From Lutibacillus sp052034115 (GTDB lineage: Bacteria; Actinomycetota; Actinomycetes; Actinomycetales; Dermatophilaceae): DNA of 26,062 bases. Where the stretch lies: NCBI GenBank assembly GCA_052034115.1, contig JBPOIZ010000023.1, forward strand, positions 1 to 26,062. The letters run 5' to 3'. The first letter of the stretch is position 1; every line of letters begins with the position of its first letter. Under the pieces are notes generated by a model that saw only the letters and a list, made by a program, of their open reading frames with translations, was not told the origin of the DNA and ran no database searches. Made by a program: the position numbers and the translations under genes. This document shows, piece by piece, positions 1 to 9,600 of the stretch.

Positions 1-175
1 ACATAGCCATCGGTGAGATCTCCTTCGATGAGTACTTGGCGGTACACATCAAGAATCTCGCCGGTGGCCCCCTCAATCAGGGAGCCGTGCCGTCACCCCA
101 AACCCCACCACTCCAGGGGGCGCTGTCGCGACTTCTCGCACCCCGAGGCCCCAACACCCGCGACCGCTCGCGTCC

Positions 176-253
176 AGTGGGGAGTTTCCGTCGTTGGGAC
201 AGCAGAAACTCCCCACTCAACGACCGAGTGCCGCAGAAACTCCCCACTCAACG
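176..253. repeat. Intergenic inverted and direct repeat cluster (GTGGGGAGTTTC family)
   Basis: AGTGGGGAGTTTC at 176-188 pairs perfectly with GAAACTCCCCACT at 205-217, giving a 13-bp stem and a 16-nt loop. A second copy of the right arm lies at 236-248. A 21-nt stretch around the right arm, 202-222, is repeated exactly at 233-253, a period of 31 nt. The same core occurs as another hairpin at 2680-2721, upstream of otsA, so this is a dispersed intergenic repeat (REP-like). It lies about 110-190 nt past the otsB stop, where the folded RNA could end or protect the otsAB transcript. No U-tract follows, so a standard intrinsic terminator is not supported. Confidence 0.75.
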
Positions 254-299
254 GCCGGATGCAGCACGAGCCCTCCCCGCCCGCAGTCCCCTGGGGTCC

Positions 300-351
300 G
301 GCCTGAACGACCGGCCTGAACGAGCGGCCTGAACGAGCGGCCTGAACGAGC
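300..351. repeat. Four tandem copies of a 13-nt unit
   Basis: The unit GGCCTGAACGAGC is repeated four times without spacing, at 300-312, 313-325, 326-338 and 339-351. The first copy differs in one base near its end. The array ends 10 nt before the otsB stop codon, which is at 362-364. Because 13 is not a multiple of three and the array is outside otsB, it is non-coding. It probably arose by slippage and may vary in copy number between strains. Confidence 0.8.
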
Positions 352-361
352 GGCGCGGCGG

Positions 362-1132
362 TCAGCGAGTGATCCGCCGCGACGACAGCAGGGTCTCGAA
401 CACCACGGCGACCGCCCTCGGATCGGCCACCCGGAATCGGGCCAGCGTCACTCCCTCGCCCACCTTGATCGAGACATCCGAAGGGCCGAGCACCGCGAAC
501 GCCGCCTCATCGGTGAGGTCGTCACCGAGCACGACCACGGCGTCCGGATGCAGCTGGTCGCGCAGTCGGGTGACCGCATCCCCCTTCGTCGTCGCAGCGA
601 CCGCGACCTCGACCACCTCCTTGCCGAGCGTGACGTGGGCGCCCGGCAACCCAGTGGCCGCCACGATCAGCTGCCCAGTGGCGGCGAGGGCTTCGGCCCG
701 GTCGGCCCGCCGAGTGTGCAGCGCGGCGCCGAGCGCCTTCTCCTCGACCTCGGTGAGCGGGTGCCGATCGTGGACTTCGGCGAGCAGCGCCAGGATGTCC
801 ATGCGCAGCCGACTCTGACCCTCGCTCAGACCGGGCCCCAGGGGGCTGGTCTCATGGCCGTGCGACCCGATCAGCACTGCACCGGGCGGCGCCTGGGCGA
901 GACGCCGCAGGTCATCCAGGGTGCGCCCCGAGACGATGGCGAGGTGGATCCCGGGCATCTGCGCCAACTCGCCCAGCGCGCCCCGGTTCTCGGGCAGCGC
1001 AGCGGCCGTCTCGCGCAGCCGGACGATAGGCGCGAGAACGCCATCGAAATCCGTGACCACGAGCACCGAAGGGGCCGCGGCCACAGCGCTCAGCGCCGCC
1101 GCCAGATCGTCGGGTATGGCGGGCCGGGTCAC
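362..1132 (-). CDS. otsB: Trehalose-6-phosphate phosphatase OtsB
   Basis: Removes the phosphate from trehalose 6-phosphate to give trehalose, the second step of the OtsAB pathway, in the cytoplasm. The 256-aa protein has the HAD-family layout. D28 and D30 in DFDGVLAPI are the nucleophile and the acid/base pair; the usual Thr of DxDGT is Val here. SGR follows at 68-70, GSHGHE at 89-94, and the Mg-binding GDDLTDE loop at 203-209. The length is typical of the family. The start is GTG at 1132, which overlaps the otsA stop by 4 nt (GTGA), so translation is probably coupled to otsA. No signal peptide is present. The identification is firm; only the Thr-to-Val change in motif I is slightly unusual. 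Confidence 0.95.
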   Translation of the reverse strand: MTRPAIPDDLAAALSAVAAAPSVLVVTDFDGVLAPIVRLRETAAALPENRGALGELAQMPGIHLAIVSGRTLDDLRRLAQAPPGAVLIGSHGHETSPLGPGLSEGQSRLRMDILALLAEVHDRHPLTEVEEKALGAALHTRRADRAEALAATGQLIVAATGLPGAHVTLGKEVVEVAVAATTKGDAVTRLRDQLHPDAVVVLGDDLTDEAAFAVLGPSDVSIKVGEGVTLARFRVADPRAVAVVFETLLSSRRITR

Positions 1133-2544
1133 GATGACCGCCGCGCCCCGTCGTCGAGCGCCCCCAAGAACCCGTCGGCCCAGGCCGCGACATCGTGCCG
1201 CAGGACCTCACGACGCATCGAGCGCATCCGGGTCGCCTGCTCCCGCGGGGGCATCTGCAGACCGCGAAGGATGGCCTCCTTGATCCCGGCGATGTCGTGC
1301 GGGTTGACCATCAGCGCGCGGGTCAGGCTATCGGCAGCCCCGGTGAACTCGCTGAGCACGAGGACACCGCGCAGATCACTGCGCGCGGCGACGAACTCCT
1401 TCGCCACAAGGTTCATGCCGTCGCGCAGCGGAGTGACGAGCATGACGTCGGCGAGCCGATACAGGGCGAGCATCTCGGCTCGGTCGAACGACGTGCGCAG
1501 GTAGTGCACGGCGGGCGCACCCAGCCTCGAGTGCTCTCCGTTGATCCGCCCGACGAGGAGTTCGGTCGATTCGCGCAGCCGCAGATACGCCTCGACCCGC
1601 TCCCGGGTCGGACTCGCCACCTGGACCACCATGACCTCGTCGGGGTCGAGCGCGCCGTCGTCATACAGCTCGCCGATGGCCTTGAGCCGGTGCTCGATGC
1701 CCTTGGTGTAGTCGAGCCGGTCCGCACCGAGAAGCAGCCGTCGGCCACCGAGCTGCTCCCGGAACTGAGCCACCTGGTCGGCGACCTCGGTGGTGACCGA
1801 CAACTCGTCCCACTCGCGCGAGGCGATGCTGATCGGGTGCGCCTTGGCGGTCACGCGCCGGGGCTTGCCCCGATCCAGGACCAGGACGGCACCCTCCCGC
1901 GTCGGCAACCGCAGGGCCCGGCGGCAGGCCCGCAGGAAGTTGTTGGCGTCCTGACCGCGCTGGAAACCGAGGTGGTCCGCACCGAGCAGGCCCTCGACGA
2001 TCTGGCGTCGCCATGGCAGCTGCGCGAACAACTCGTATGGCGGGAACGGGATGTGGTTGAAGTAGCCGATCCGCACGTCGGGGCGCAGTTCCCGCAGCAG
2101 TTTGGGGACGAGTTGCAGGTGGTAGTCGTGCACCCAGACCAGCGCCCCGGGCCCGGCCACCTCGGCGGCTGCCTCGGCATACCGCTGGTTGACCCGCTGG
2201 TAGGCCTGCCAGGTCGCGCGGTGAAACTCCGGTTGCGCCGTGACATCGTGATACAGAGGCCACACGGTGGCGTTGGAGAACCCCTCGTAGAACAGCTCGA
2301 TGTCGTCCTCAGCCAACGGCACCGGGGCCAAAGCGATGCCCTCCGCCTCGCTGGGGACCTCGACGTCAGGGCTCACGCCCGCCCAGCCGACCCACGTGCC
2401 GCCGCGCTCGCGCATGACCGGGGCCACGGCCGAGACCAGCCCACCGGGGGCGATCCGCCAGGTCCACCCGCCCTCGCCCGACTCACCGGCGACAGGCAGC
2501 CGATTGGCGACCGTGACGAGCGCAGACCGTTCCTGGTGAGGCAT
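1129..2544 (-). CDS. otsA: Trehalose-6-phosphate synthase OtsA (GT20 family)
   Basis: Transfers glucose from a nucleotide sugar to glucose 6-phosphate, making trehalose 6-phosphate for OtsB. The 471-aa length is typical of GT20 enzymes. Visible family motifs are NRLPV (14-18), the PGGLVSA substrate loop (33-39), VHDYHLQLVP (about 138-147), GYFNHIPFPPYE soon after, DRLDYTKG with the donor-binding Arg276 and Lys281, and TPLRDGMNLVAKEF near residue 370. The ATG at 2544 is preceded by GAGAGGA about 6 nt upstream. The frame stays open to 3021, but the extra part reads through a repeat and the end of the next gene and has no family similarity, so it was not used. A weak -10-like TAGGTT lies at 2600-2605 on the minus strand without a good -35. 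Trehalose usually serves as an osmolyte, stress protectant or cell-envelope sugar in actinobacteria. Confidence 0.96.
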   Translation of the reverse strand: MPHQERSALVTVANRLPVAGESGEGGWTWRIAPGGLVSAVAPVMRERGGTWVGWAGVSPDVEVPSEAEGIALAPVPLAEDDIELFYEGFSNATVWPLYHDVTAQPEFHRATWQAYQRVNQRYAEAAAEVAGPGALVWVHDYHLQLVPKLLRELRPDVRIGYFNHIPFPPYELFAQLPWRRQIVEGLLGADHLGFQRGQDANNFLRACRRALRLPTREGAVLVLDRGKPRRVTAKAHPISIASREWDELSVTTEVADQVAQFREQLGGRRLLLGADRLDYTKGIEHRLKAIGELYDDGALDPDEVMVVQVASPTRERVEAYLRLRESTELLVGRINGEHSRLGAPAVHYLRTSFDRAEMLALYRLADVMLVTPLRDGMNLVAKEFVAARSDLRGVLVLSEFTGAADSLTRALMVNPHDIAGIKEAILRGLQMPPREQATRMRSMRREVLRHDVAAWADGFLGALDDGARRSS

Positions 2545-2676
2545 GAAGGTCCTCTCGTCCCATCCGGACACCGGACACCATCCCGGGGTCGCAGAGTCCA
2601 ACCTAACCCGGGGATACGCCACCGGCCCACCCCCGCACCGACCCGCCCGGGCCCCGCGCCCGACCCGCCCGGCCCG

Positions 2677-2724
2677 TTCAGTGGGGAGTTTCGTACGTCC
2701 TGACACGCGAAACTCCCCACTCAA
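2677..2724. repeat. Intergenic hairpin repeat (GTGGGGAGTTTC family)
   Basis: AGTGGGGAGTTTCG at 2680-2693 is the exact reverse complement of 2708-2721, with a 14-nt loop. The arms extend to 2677 and 2724 with one mismatch. The core is the same as in the repeats at 176-253, showing a dispersed family. The hairpin lies about 50 nt past the stop of the last gene of the large operon and about 130 nt before otsA. It could therefore mark the 3' end of the large transcript and separate it from otsAB. There is no T-run after the stem in either direction. Confidence 0.75.
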
Positions 2725-2773
2725 CCGGACCGGCGAGCGGGCACGCCGGTATGGCGGCCGCATCGCGAGATCC

Positions 2774-5700
2774 CTAGGGGCGAGCAACCACCCGGACGAT
2801 GCGGCAGGCGGCATGCGGCCAACCGAGCACCAGATCGCGCACCGTGGCGGGAGCACCCGTGGGAGCCTCGATCGGTTGGGTGTCGTCGTCACGGGATCCG
2901 ACGACAGCCAGGAAGAGCACTCGATGGCCGGCCGTGACACCGGAGAGGTTGACGTCGAAGGAGACTGCTCGAGGCAGGCGGGCGTCCAGGGCGACCCCGA
3001 GAGGGTGCAGCGCTGCCCCACCGCCGAGGGTGGCCACGTTCCAGGTGCCGACCGCAGGGAGGGCCACGCCGGCCACGGCTGCGGTGGTCAGCGCCACCAG
3101 GTCGGGAAGCGCCAGGTTGAGCAACTCCGCGCTGGTCTGGCGGGACTGCCACAGCAGCAGACCCCACGACCGGTTGGCCGCGACGGAGCGGGCATCTCGG
3201 TGGTGCAGGAGGACATCGACGGTGGTCGGTTCGCGGAACACCGTCCACACCCCGCCGGCATCCTGCACCGGCTGCACCAGGTCGAGCAGGTCGAGCTCGG
3301 TGGCCGCGGCGGTGCGGGTCTGCGGGCTGTCGGCGCTCTGCCAGGGAGCCCGATAGACCGCCAACGGGTCACCGGCGGCGGCGCTGACCGCGCCGTTGGC
3401 ATCCAGCCGGATCCCGGAGCCGGCCACAGCCGCATTGCCGACGACCGCGTTCCACAAGGCTTGATCGATTCGGGCCGTCGCGTTGGCCAGCCCCAGTCGC
3501 GAACGCTCCATGGCCACGATGTCACCGAAGGCTTCGCTGAACGTCCCGTCGGCAACCACCGCCGGATACCGCCACCGCAACGCCGTCTGGAAGGTCCAGG
3601 TCTGGTAGCGGGGGGCGTTGCCGGGCGTGATGAGTGGTGCCGCCAGGAACCGGGGCGGGGCCGCGACCGGCCATTGGGGGCGCACCGCAATGTCCGGGCT
3701 CGCGTGGACCACCTCGGGGGGAGCCGCCACGCCACGCCGCGGGTTGGCCAGCGGCGTCGGCAGCCGCCTCCGGTCGTCCCGAGCATGGATCCGCACAAAC
3801 GTCTCCCGCTTCGCGGCGGCGGACAGGTCCACCTCCCAGACACCGCGGGACTGGACTGCGGCACGCAGCAACCGCGGCGAGACGGCCCCGCCCGGATCGC
3901 GCCAGATGTCGAGGTCCTGCACCGTCGCCTGCGGCAGACCGTTGGCGTAGGGAGTCCAGGCCAACGGCATCGTCCCTGGCGTCCGCGTGCCCTGCCAGAC
4001 CCCGGTTGCCGTGCCGACATACACGACCAGGGGGCTGGCCGGGTCGACGACGACCGCGTAGGCCGGGTCCAGCGGTCCCTGGGTCACCGCCGCGGCCGGC
4101 GGTGGTGGCACGTCGAGCATGCGCCGCAGCCCGGTCGGCTGGAAGGTGCCTCCGGCGACGGCGTTGTCGAAGTACCAGAGCGTCTCGACCGTGGGGTCGG
4201 TCCCGTCCCCGGTCGTGGTGACGTAGAAGTTCGACGTGCCCGGCTCCGCAGCGATGTCCGTGATCGTCGCGTTGGCCGGAATGGCTACCGTCGCCGCGGT
4301 CAGTGGCCATTGCTCGTCGAGCCAGCGGCCGGCCGGGGCCTCCGTGTACCGCACAACCCCCCCGCTGTATGCCGCGAGCAGCACCGTCGGGGAGGCCCAG
4401 TCGAGGGCCACCACGGACCCGAAACCGGGGGGAACACCGACCCCCTGCTGGGCCGGTAGGTCGCCGCCGCCGGAGCGTGGGTCGGTCGCCGCCGCTGCGA
4501 CCCGCGGCGGCGGGGCGGGCGGCACGATCGGCAGGACACGCCACGTCATACCGGCCGCTCCACCGAGATCGTCGGTGAGCCAGACCCGTTCGGTGCCGAG
4601 CGCGACCCGGCCGACGCTCGCCGAGACGCGCACCGTGGCGGCCCCTGAATAGAACCGCGCCAGCCCGTTCTCGCGGTCGTTGGTCAGGTCACCGGGGCCA
4701 CCGGAGAACCGCTGGATCGGGTCGATGTACTCGCTGGCCGGCTGGCCCTGCCAGGTGGCCTGGGTCCACTGCGCGACGACGATATGGCTGTGAACCGGGT
4801 GGAAGGCCACCCCGCCGCCGTCGCCGACGAACGTCTCCTCCCACAGCGTGTCACCGATCCGCACCTGGGCGCCGTTGTCCTGGAAGCCGGTGAGGAGGAA
4901 GTGGCTGGACGTCGGATGGCTGGCCACAAATATCGGTTCAAGTGCCGCTAAACCGGTTGCGCAGGACGCGAACGTGTTCACCCGTCCGGCCTGGGTGGAC
5001 CGGAACACCCCTCCGTCCGAGGTCACCCAGACGTGCTGCTGACCGGCTGCGGGTCGGACCAGGCGGATCGAGTGAACGTCGCCGTGGACGTTGTTGCCGA
5101 TGAGCCCCGCCTGGTCGGCGCCGTCGCCCCCGGCCGGTATGCCGCCGGCCCGCGAGACGTTGGGGACGGGCACCAGGGCTGGAGCGGGCGACACCTGGAA
5201 GGCCCACAGCGACGCCCCCCATTGGGTGTTCGGGCGGGGCATGGCGACACTGCCGCCGAGGTAGACCCGGTCCGTGCCGCCGTCGTCATCGACGGCGATG
5301 GCCTGGTCGTAGTCCCGCTGAGTGCCCCAGATCCCGGGCGGCACACCGGGCACCGGGGTCGCGACCGGCGGGTTGACGGTGACGTCCGCGATCCGCCACA
5401 GCGTGGGCACGGCCGGCTGCGCCACGACGCCGATCGGCGGCGGCTGCAGCTCGCCCAGCACGTAGACCCGGTTGGCCGGCCCGCGGGCCAGCGAGAGCCG
5501 GCCCACGTGCGTCGGTGGGGTCTGCAGGTTGGTCACCCACTGGAAGGGGCCGGCGAGGGTGTTGGCGACCACGACGCCGCCGGGCAGGAGCGCCCCGTTC
5601 ACCGCTGTGCGGTAGAACGCCACGACAATTCGTCCGCCCGGCAACCACAGCACGTCGGTGACGACAGGGGTGGAGCCGACGAAGGCGTTGAGCGCGGCCC

Positions 5701-6628
5701 ACGGCGCCCAGGTGTAACCGGACCGGGCGGGCAGTGGGTTGGCGCCGCCGACCGCGGGGAGGGCCGAGCGCGTCCCGATGAAGGCTCCACGACTCGTGGC
5801 GGCGAGGACGACGTCCTGATCGGCGCCGGCATCGGACCACGGTCGCGAGGCGGGCGACCGCGCGAGGCGGAAGATCCCGCGGCCTTCCAGCTGGGTCAGA
5901 CCGGTGTCGCGATCCCAGGGTGCCCCGCCGGCTCCGGCGGTCACAGGCCCGAGGGCGGCGAGCACGCCGATCCCGCCCTGACTCGCCTCGCCGGTCGCGA
6001 GCTGCCACGGGGTGGTCTCACCGGTGCCGACCAACACCACATCGAGGGCTGAGATCGCGCCGAAGGACACCAGCAGGCACCCGCAGGTCTGCGCGTTGAC
6101 CGACCCGCCGGCGGACCGCCGGACCTCGGCCCAGCCCCCGACCGGCGCCCAGGTGGCACCGGCGTCCTCGGTGTACCACACGCCACCCTTGGCGCTGGCG
6201 GCATACGCGCGTTGGCCCGTGTCGTTGACCTGAAGATCTCGGATGCGGCCGGACACCCGCGGACGGTCCATGGCCTGGCCGCGGCGCACCGCCGACGGCC
6301 CGATCGGCACCCAGCGGCCGGCTGCCGCACCGGGAAAGGCCATCGGCGCGGCCTCGCGACGCGCCGCGTCGCCGTCGGCGGGCGCGGCCCCCTTAGCCGG
6401 AGCGGCCGCCTCGGCGCGGGCGGCCTCCTCGACCACGTGGTCGACCGCGGCCGCAAAGGCCTGCGAGAGCGCCACGATGTCGACGTCCCCGGCGAGCTCA
6501 CGCTGGAACCGGGTCCGCTCCACTGCGCGGCCCCGTTTGGCGGCCTTGCGCGCCTCCCGGTCCAGGGCGGCCTGGGCGAGCTGCTGGGCCTTGGTCTGCC
6601 GGGCGGGCTTGCGGCGTTGCGGGCTCAC
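2774..6628 (-). CDS. Large BNR/Asp-box beta-propeller-like protein, last gene of the six-gene operon
   Basis: A 1,284-aa protein of unknown function. The GTG at 6628 forms a GTGA overlap with the upstream stop, and GAGGA lies about 10 nt before it. Upstream readthrough in this frame lies inside the previous gene. Residues 1-100 are highly charged and Lys/Arg/Ala-rich, probably helical, with no signal peptide. From about residue 103 to 930 there are repeated beta-strand blades with Asp-box-like motifs such as TEDAGATW (near 150) and TSDGGVF (near 533). Propeller-style phrases such as TGFQDNGAQ, FVGDGGGVAFHP and VYVGTATGVW also occur. This recalls sortilin/sialidase-type propellers, but sialidase catalytic residues cannot be recognised, so binding or scaffolding is likelier than hydrolysis. 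The last 350 residues form a separate C-terminal region containing RSWGLLLWQS. Fold assignment is moderate; role is unknown. Confidence 0.85.
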   Translation of the reverse strand: MSPQRRKPARQTKAQQLAQAALDREARKAAKRGRAVERTRFQRELAGDVDIVALSQAFAAAVDHVVEEAARAEAAAPAKGAAPADGDAARREAAPMAFPGAAAGRWVPIGPSAVRRGQAMDRPRVSGRIRDLQVNDTGQRAYAASAKGGVWYTEDAGATWAPVGGWAEVRRSAGGSVNAQTCGCLLVSFGAISALDVVLVGTGETTPWQLATGEASQGGIGVLAALGPVTAGAGGAPWDRDTGLTQLEGRGIFRLARSPASRPWSDAGADQDVVLAATSRGAFIGTRSALPAVGGANPLPARSGYTWAPWAALNAFVGSTPVVTDVLWLPGGRIVVAFYRTAVNGALLPGGVVVANTLAGPFQWVTNLQTPPTHVGRLSLARGPANRVYVLGELQPPPIGVVAQPAVPTLWRIADVTVNPPVATPVPGVPPGIWGTQRDYDQAIAVDDDGGTDRVYLGGSVAMPRPNTQWGASLWAFQVSPAPALVPVPNVSRAGGIPAGGDGADQAGLIGNNVHGDVHSIRLVRPAAGQQHVWVTSDGGVFRSTQAGRVNTFASCATGLAALEPIFVASHPTSSHFLLTGFQDNGAQVRIGDTLWEETFVGDGGGVAFHPVHSHIVVAQWTQATWQGQPASEYIDPIQRFSGGPGDLTNDRENGLARFYSGAATVRVSASVGRVALGTERVWLTDDLGGAAGMTWRVLPIVPPAPPPRVAAAATDPRSGGGDLPAQQGVGVPPGFGSVVALDWASPTVLLAAYSGGVVRYTEAPAGRWLDEQWPLTAATVAIPANATITDIAAEPGTSNFYVTTTGDGTDPTVETLWYFDNAVAGGTFQPTGLRRMLDVPPPPAAAVTQGPLDPAYAVVVDPASPLVVYVGTATGVWQGTRTPGTMPLAWTPYANGLPQATVQDLDIWRDPGGAVSPRLLRAAVQSRGVWEVDLSAAAKRETFVRIHARDDRRRLPTPLANPRRGVAAPPEVVHASPDIAVRPQWPVAAPPRFLAAPLITPGNAPRYQTWTFQTALRWRYPAVVADGTFSEAFGDIVAMERSRLGLANATARIDQALWNAVVGNAAVAGSGIRLDANGAVSAAAGDPLAVYRAPWQSADSPQTRTAAATELDLLDLVQPVQDAGGVWTVFREPTTVDVLLHHRDARSVAANRSWGLLLWQSRQTSAELLNLALPDLVALTTAAVAGVALPAVGTWNVATLGGGAALHPLGVALDARLPRAVSFDVNLSGVTAGHRVLFLAVVGSRDDDTQPIEAPTGAPATVRDLVLGWPHAACRIVRVVARP

Positions 6629-9600
6629 GGCGCACCGTCCTCGTCGTCCGGGGCAACGCGGATCCAGCCCTCCTGGGCTTCGTGCGGCAGCCGAGGCAGC
6701 AGCGCGGCCTGCGAGGCGGCGACGATGGGGTCGTCGCGCCAGCTGAGCGGACCGGTGCGACGGGTGAACACCTGGTCCTCGCCCAGGGACGCAATGGTGG
6801 GCAGGCGGATCTCGGCGGGGTCGACGAGCACCGGGCCGACCCGCACCGAAGGCACCATCCGGGTCAGCCCGGGGGTGACCCAGTCGTCGGCGAGGGCCAG
6901 CGCCTTGCGCGGCAGGATGCCGGACGTCAAGTGCACCTTGCCCGCCGGCAGCATGAGCAGGGTCAGCCGCACCACCTGCCCGACCTCGACCCACAAGGTG
7001 TCCTCGGCGGTGAGGAACGGGTGGTCGATCGGCACGGTCTGCGGGACGGTCACGGCACCGAGCAGACCGAGGTGGCCCCGGTGCCGACCGCTGTCCAGGG
7101 CCTGCGCCGCGACGACCTTGTCCACCACGCGCAGGTGGGTGTAGTCGTCGTCGACGAAGAACCCGAGGACGGCATCATCGCTGCGCCCGAGATCGCCGAT
7201 CCGCACCGGGAACCGTTGCCCGGCCAGCCCGGCAAGGAACGCCGCCGAACGGCCCGCCGGCCCGTCCGGATGGGTCACCTTCACCTCGGCCACATCGTCC
7301 GGCGCGTCCAACCGCAGGGTGGCCCGCACCACCGCGATGGGTCGACCCACCAGCCCGGCGATGCTCGGGGTGCCGATCGCCGCGAACGTGTCGACCGACC
7401 ACAGCGTCGTGTCGATGGTCCGCAGCAGGGCCGACAGCGAGCTCGCCGTCGCCGGGACGTCGCCGTGTCGCGCCGCGACGTCCGCTCGGACCACGCCCGC
7501 CGCCAGCAGCGCAGCGTGCTGGGCAGCAGCCGGTATGTCGGCCAGCGGACCGGCATCCGGCGGCAGCGGCCGACCGGGCGCCGGCTCCCACTGCACCGCG
7601 TCGGACACCGGGTCGTGCATCAGTTGCCCGAGCGGGTTGCCCGCGACGTCGAAGACCTCGAGAGCCTCATCGATGTGGTCCGGCAGCAGGAAGCCGGACA
7701 CGGGGTTGACCGCCAACGTCGGGCTGATCTGGTCGACCGACGCCTCCCGAGCGGTGAGGGGGTCGCTCCCCAGCGGATGCGCGGGGTCGATGAGCCGGAA
7801 CAGCCACCGACCGCCGTGCTGCAGCCGAGCCGGCTGATGGATCGTGGCGGCCTGGCCGGCGACCTCGAGCCGGCTCGTCGTCACCACGGTGTCCACGGGC
7901 ACGTCGGTGACCCGGCCGAAGGCATCGACGACCCGAGCCGCCTCGATCGTCATGGTCCCGCCGAAGAGCGGCACCGGCACACCCGGGGCCGGCGGGTGGG
8001 ACGTGCCGTCGGCGGCCTTCTCCCGCACCACCTGGCCGACATACTCGATGCCCAACAAGGCCTCCCGAACACCGTCGAGGGACACCGACGCGACATCGAG
8101 CGGGGCCACGAGGTCACGAAGTCTGGCCAACACCGCCTCGTCGCTGTCCGACAGGATCGAGTCGCGCTGACCGGGGGTCGCATCCCGCGCGTCCTCGGCC
8201 TGCAACCACGTCGTCACGGCATCGGCGAGCGCCTTGCCCACGCCGTGGGTCAGGGGGCTTCGCCCGATGACCGTGCGGCTCACCGTGTCGGGCGCAGACC
8301 CGCCACGCACGACATCGAGATCGGGCAGCTCCCATCCCTCGATGCGGTCGGTGCCGTCGAGGCGCACCTGCCACTCGACCCACAGCGGCACCCATGGCTG
8401 ACGCCACGTCGTCACCGCGACCGGGCTGGGGGGCGTGCCGTCCAGGAGCGCGGCACGGGCCAGCTCGGCGGCGACCTGGCTGGCCTGTCCCTTGGCCAGG
8501 ACGGTCATGTCGGTCCACCGGTTCGTGGAGTCGGCCTGCGGGCCGCTGGCCTTCACATGGTCCAAGGTGGCGGCTGCACCCGACCCGTCATACCGGCCGG
8601 ACAGGCCGTAGATCCGCACCATCTCGCCGCGGATGCGCGTCTCGTAGGCCGGCAGGTCGACCTGGGGTGGGGCACCCGCGGCGGCCAGCCACTGGCTGGA
8701 GTAGGGGTCCATGACGACCGCCTCGCGCACCAGGGGGAGCACTTCGGTCGGCACCGCCCCCGAACCGAGGGTCGGGACGACCGAAGCACCGGACACTGCT
8801 CCACGGATGCCCCGGACGACCTCGCTGGGGAAACGACACCGCAGCAGGCCGCCGTCGTAGGACCCGTCCCCGCGCACCCGCGGGTGCGGCTTGACCCCCC
8901 GCAGCCCCAGAATCGCCGGAGCGGGCCGGAACATGCGCGGCGCGGGCCGCTTCACTTCCCGGCTCGCCGCCGGCGAGGGGTTGGGGGCGGCCTCGCGCTG
9001 CGCCTTCTCGGTGTCGCGGGCGCGGGTCTGCTTGCCGTCCTGCTTCGCCCCGAGCGGCGACACCCCGGTCCGGTATGACGGCGACGTCTCGCTGATACGG
9101 ACGCCTTTGGGGAGGCGCACGGCCCGACCGGCCGCACCCGCGCGGCCCTTGCGCCCGATCGCCGACGGCCCGAGCGGCACCGAATCCTCCCCGCGCAGCA
9201 CATCCGGCACCGCGCCCGGCACGGGCGGCCCGTTGAACGACCAGAACGCCTCGGAATGCTCCCGCTCCTCGAGATCGGCCAGGCCGTCGACGGTGCCGAT
9301 CCGGGTCAACAGGTCCGAGGTGAACGCCGCGCAGAGCCGCTCAGCGGCGGAACGACCCCCCGCGCCGAGCCCCAGACCGGGCGCGGCGAACGCGGCGGCG
9401 ACGTCGTCCAGGTCCAGACCGACGGCAGCGCCGAGGTCGCTCTTGCGCGGTGCGCTGTCGGCCCCGGCGGCCGTGCCGTCGATCGGCACGCCCGCGACGA
9501 AGCCGTGCAGCAGGCAGTGGTAGCCCGGCAGGGCCGGGCCGATGAGGATCTCGTGCACGGTGTCGACGGGCAGCGCCGAGTCCTGGGCGTGCGCGCCATA

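Larger units (their letters stand above)
1..361. other. Intergenic region beyond otsB, with an unresolved left edge
   Basis: No gene here can be supported with confidence. From about 110 to 361 the sequence holds intergenic hairpin repeats and a short tandem repeat, listed separately. The first 95 bases read open in two directions. The plus-strand frame beginning at base 3 gives an end-of-gene-like peptide containing EISFDEYLAVHIKNL. The minus-strand frame gives a peptide containing GEILDVYRQVLIEGDL, but it has no ATG, GTG or TTG start between its upstream stop and the plausible coding part. Either could be the edge of a real neighbour, and sequence to the left is needed to decide. The plus-strand frame stays open to 332 only by running through the repeats, so that long version is unlikely to be coding. 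Confidence 0.35.

Noticed and set aside
1..332. Plus-strand coding gene through the left-edge repeats
   Set aside because: The frame stays open only by reading through hairpin and tandem repeats. Only the first 95 bases could be coding, in an undecided direction.
2600..2640. Promoter for otsA with a TAGGTT -10
   Set aside because: The -10 resemblance is fair but no -35 is found at 16-19 nt, so I mention it under otsA and do not list it as a feature.
2545..3021. N-terminal extension of otsA up to 3021
   Set aside because: It would overlap the end of the propeller-like gene, run through an intergenic hairpin and add 159 non-family residues. ATG 2544 has a ribosome site and gives the normal OtsA length.
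6629..6994. Upstream extension of the propeller-like gene to 6994
   Set aside because: The region is the 3' end of the 1,283-aa gene in another frame. GTG 6628 makes the same 4-nt overlap seen at the other junctions.
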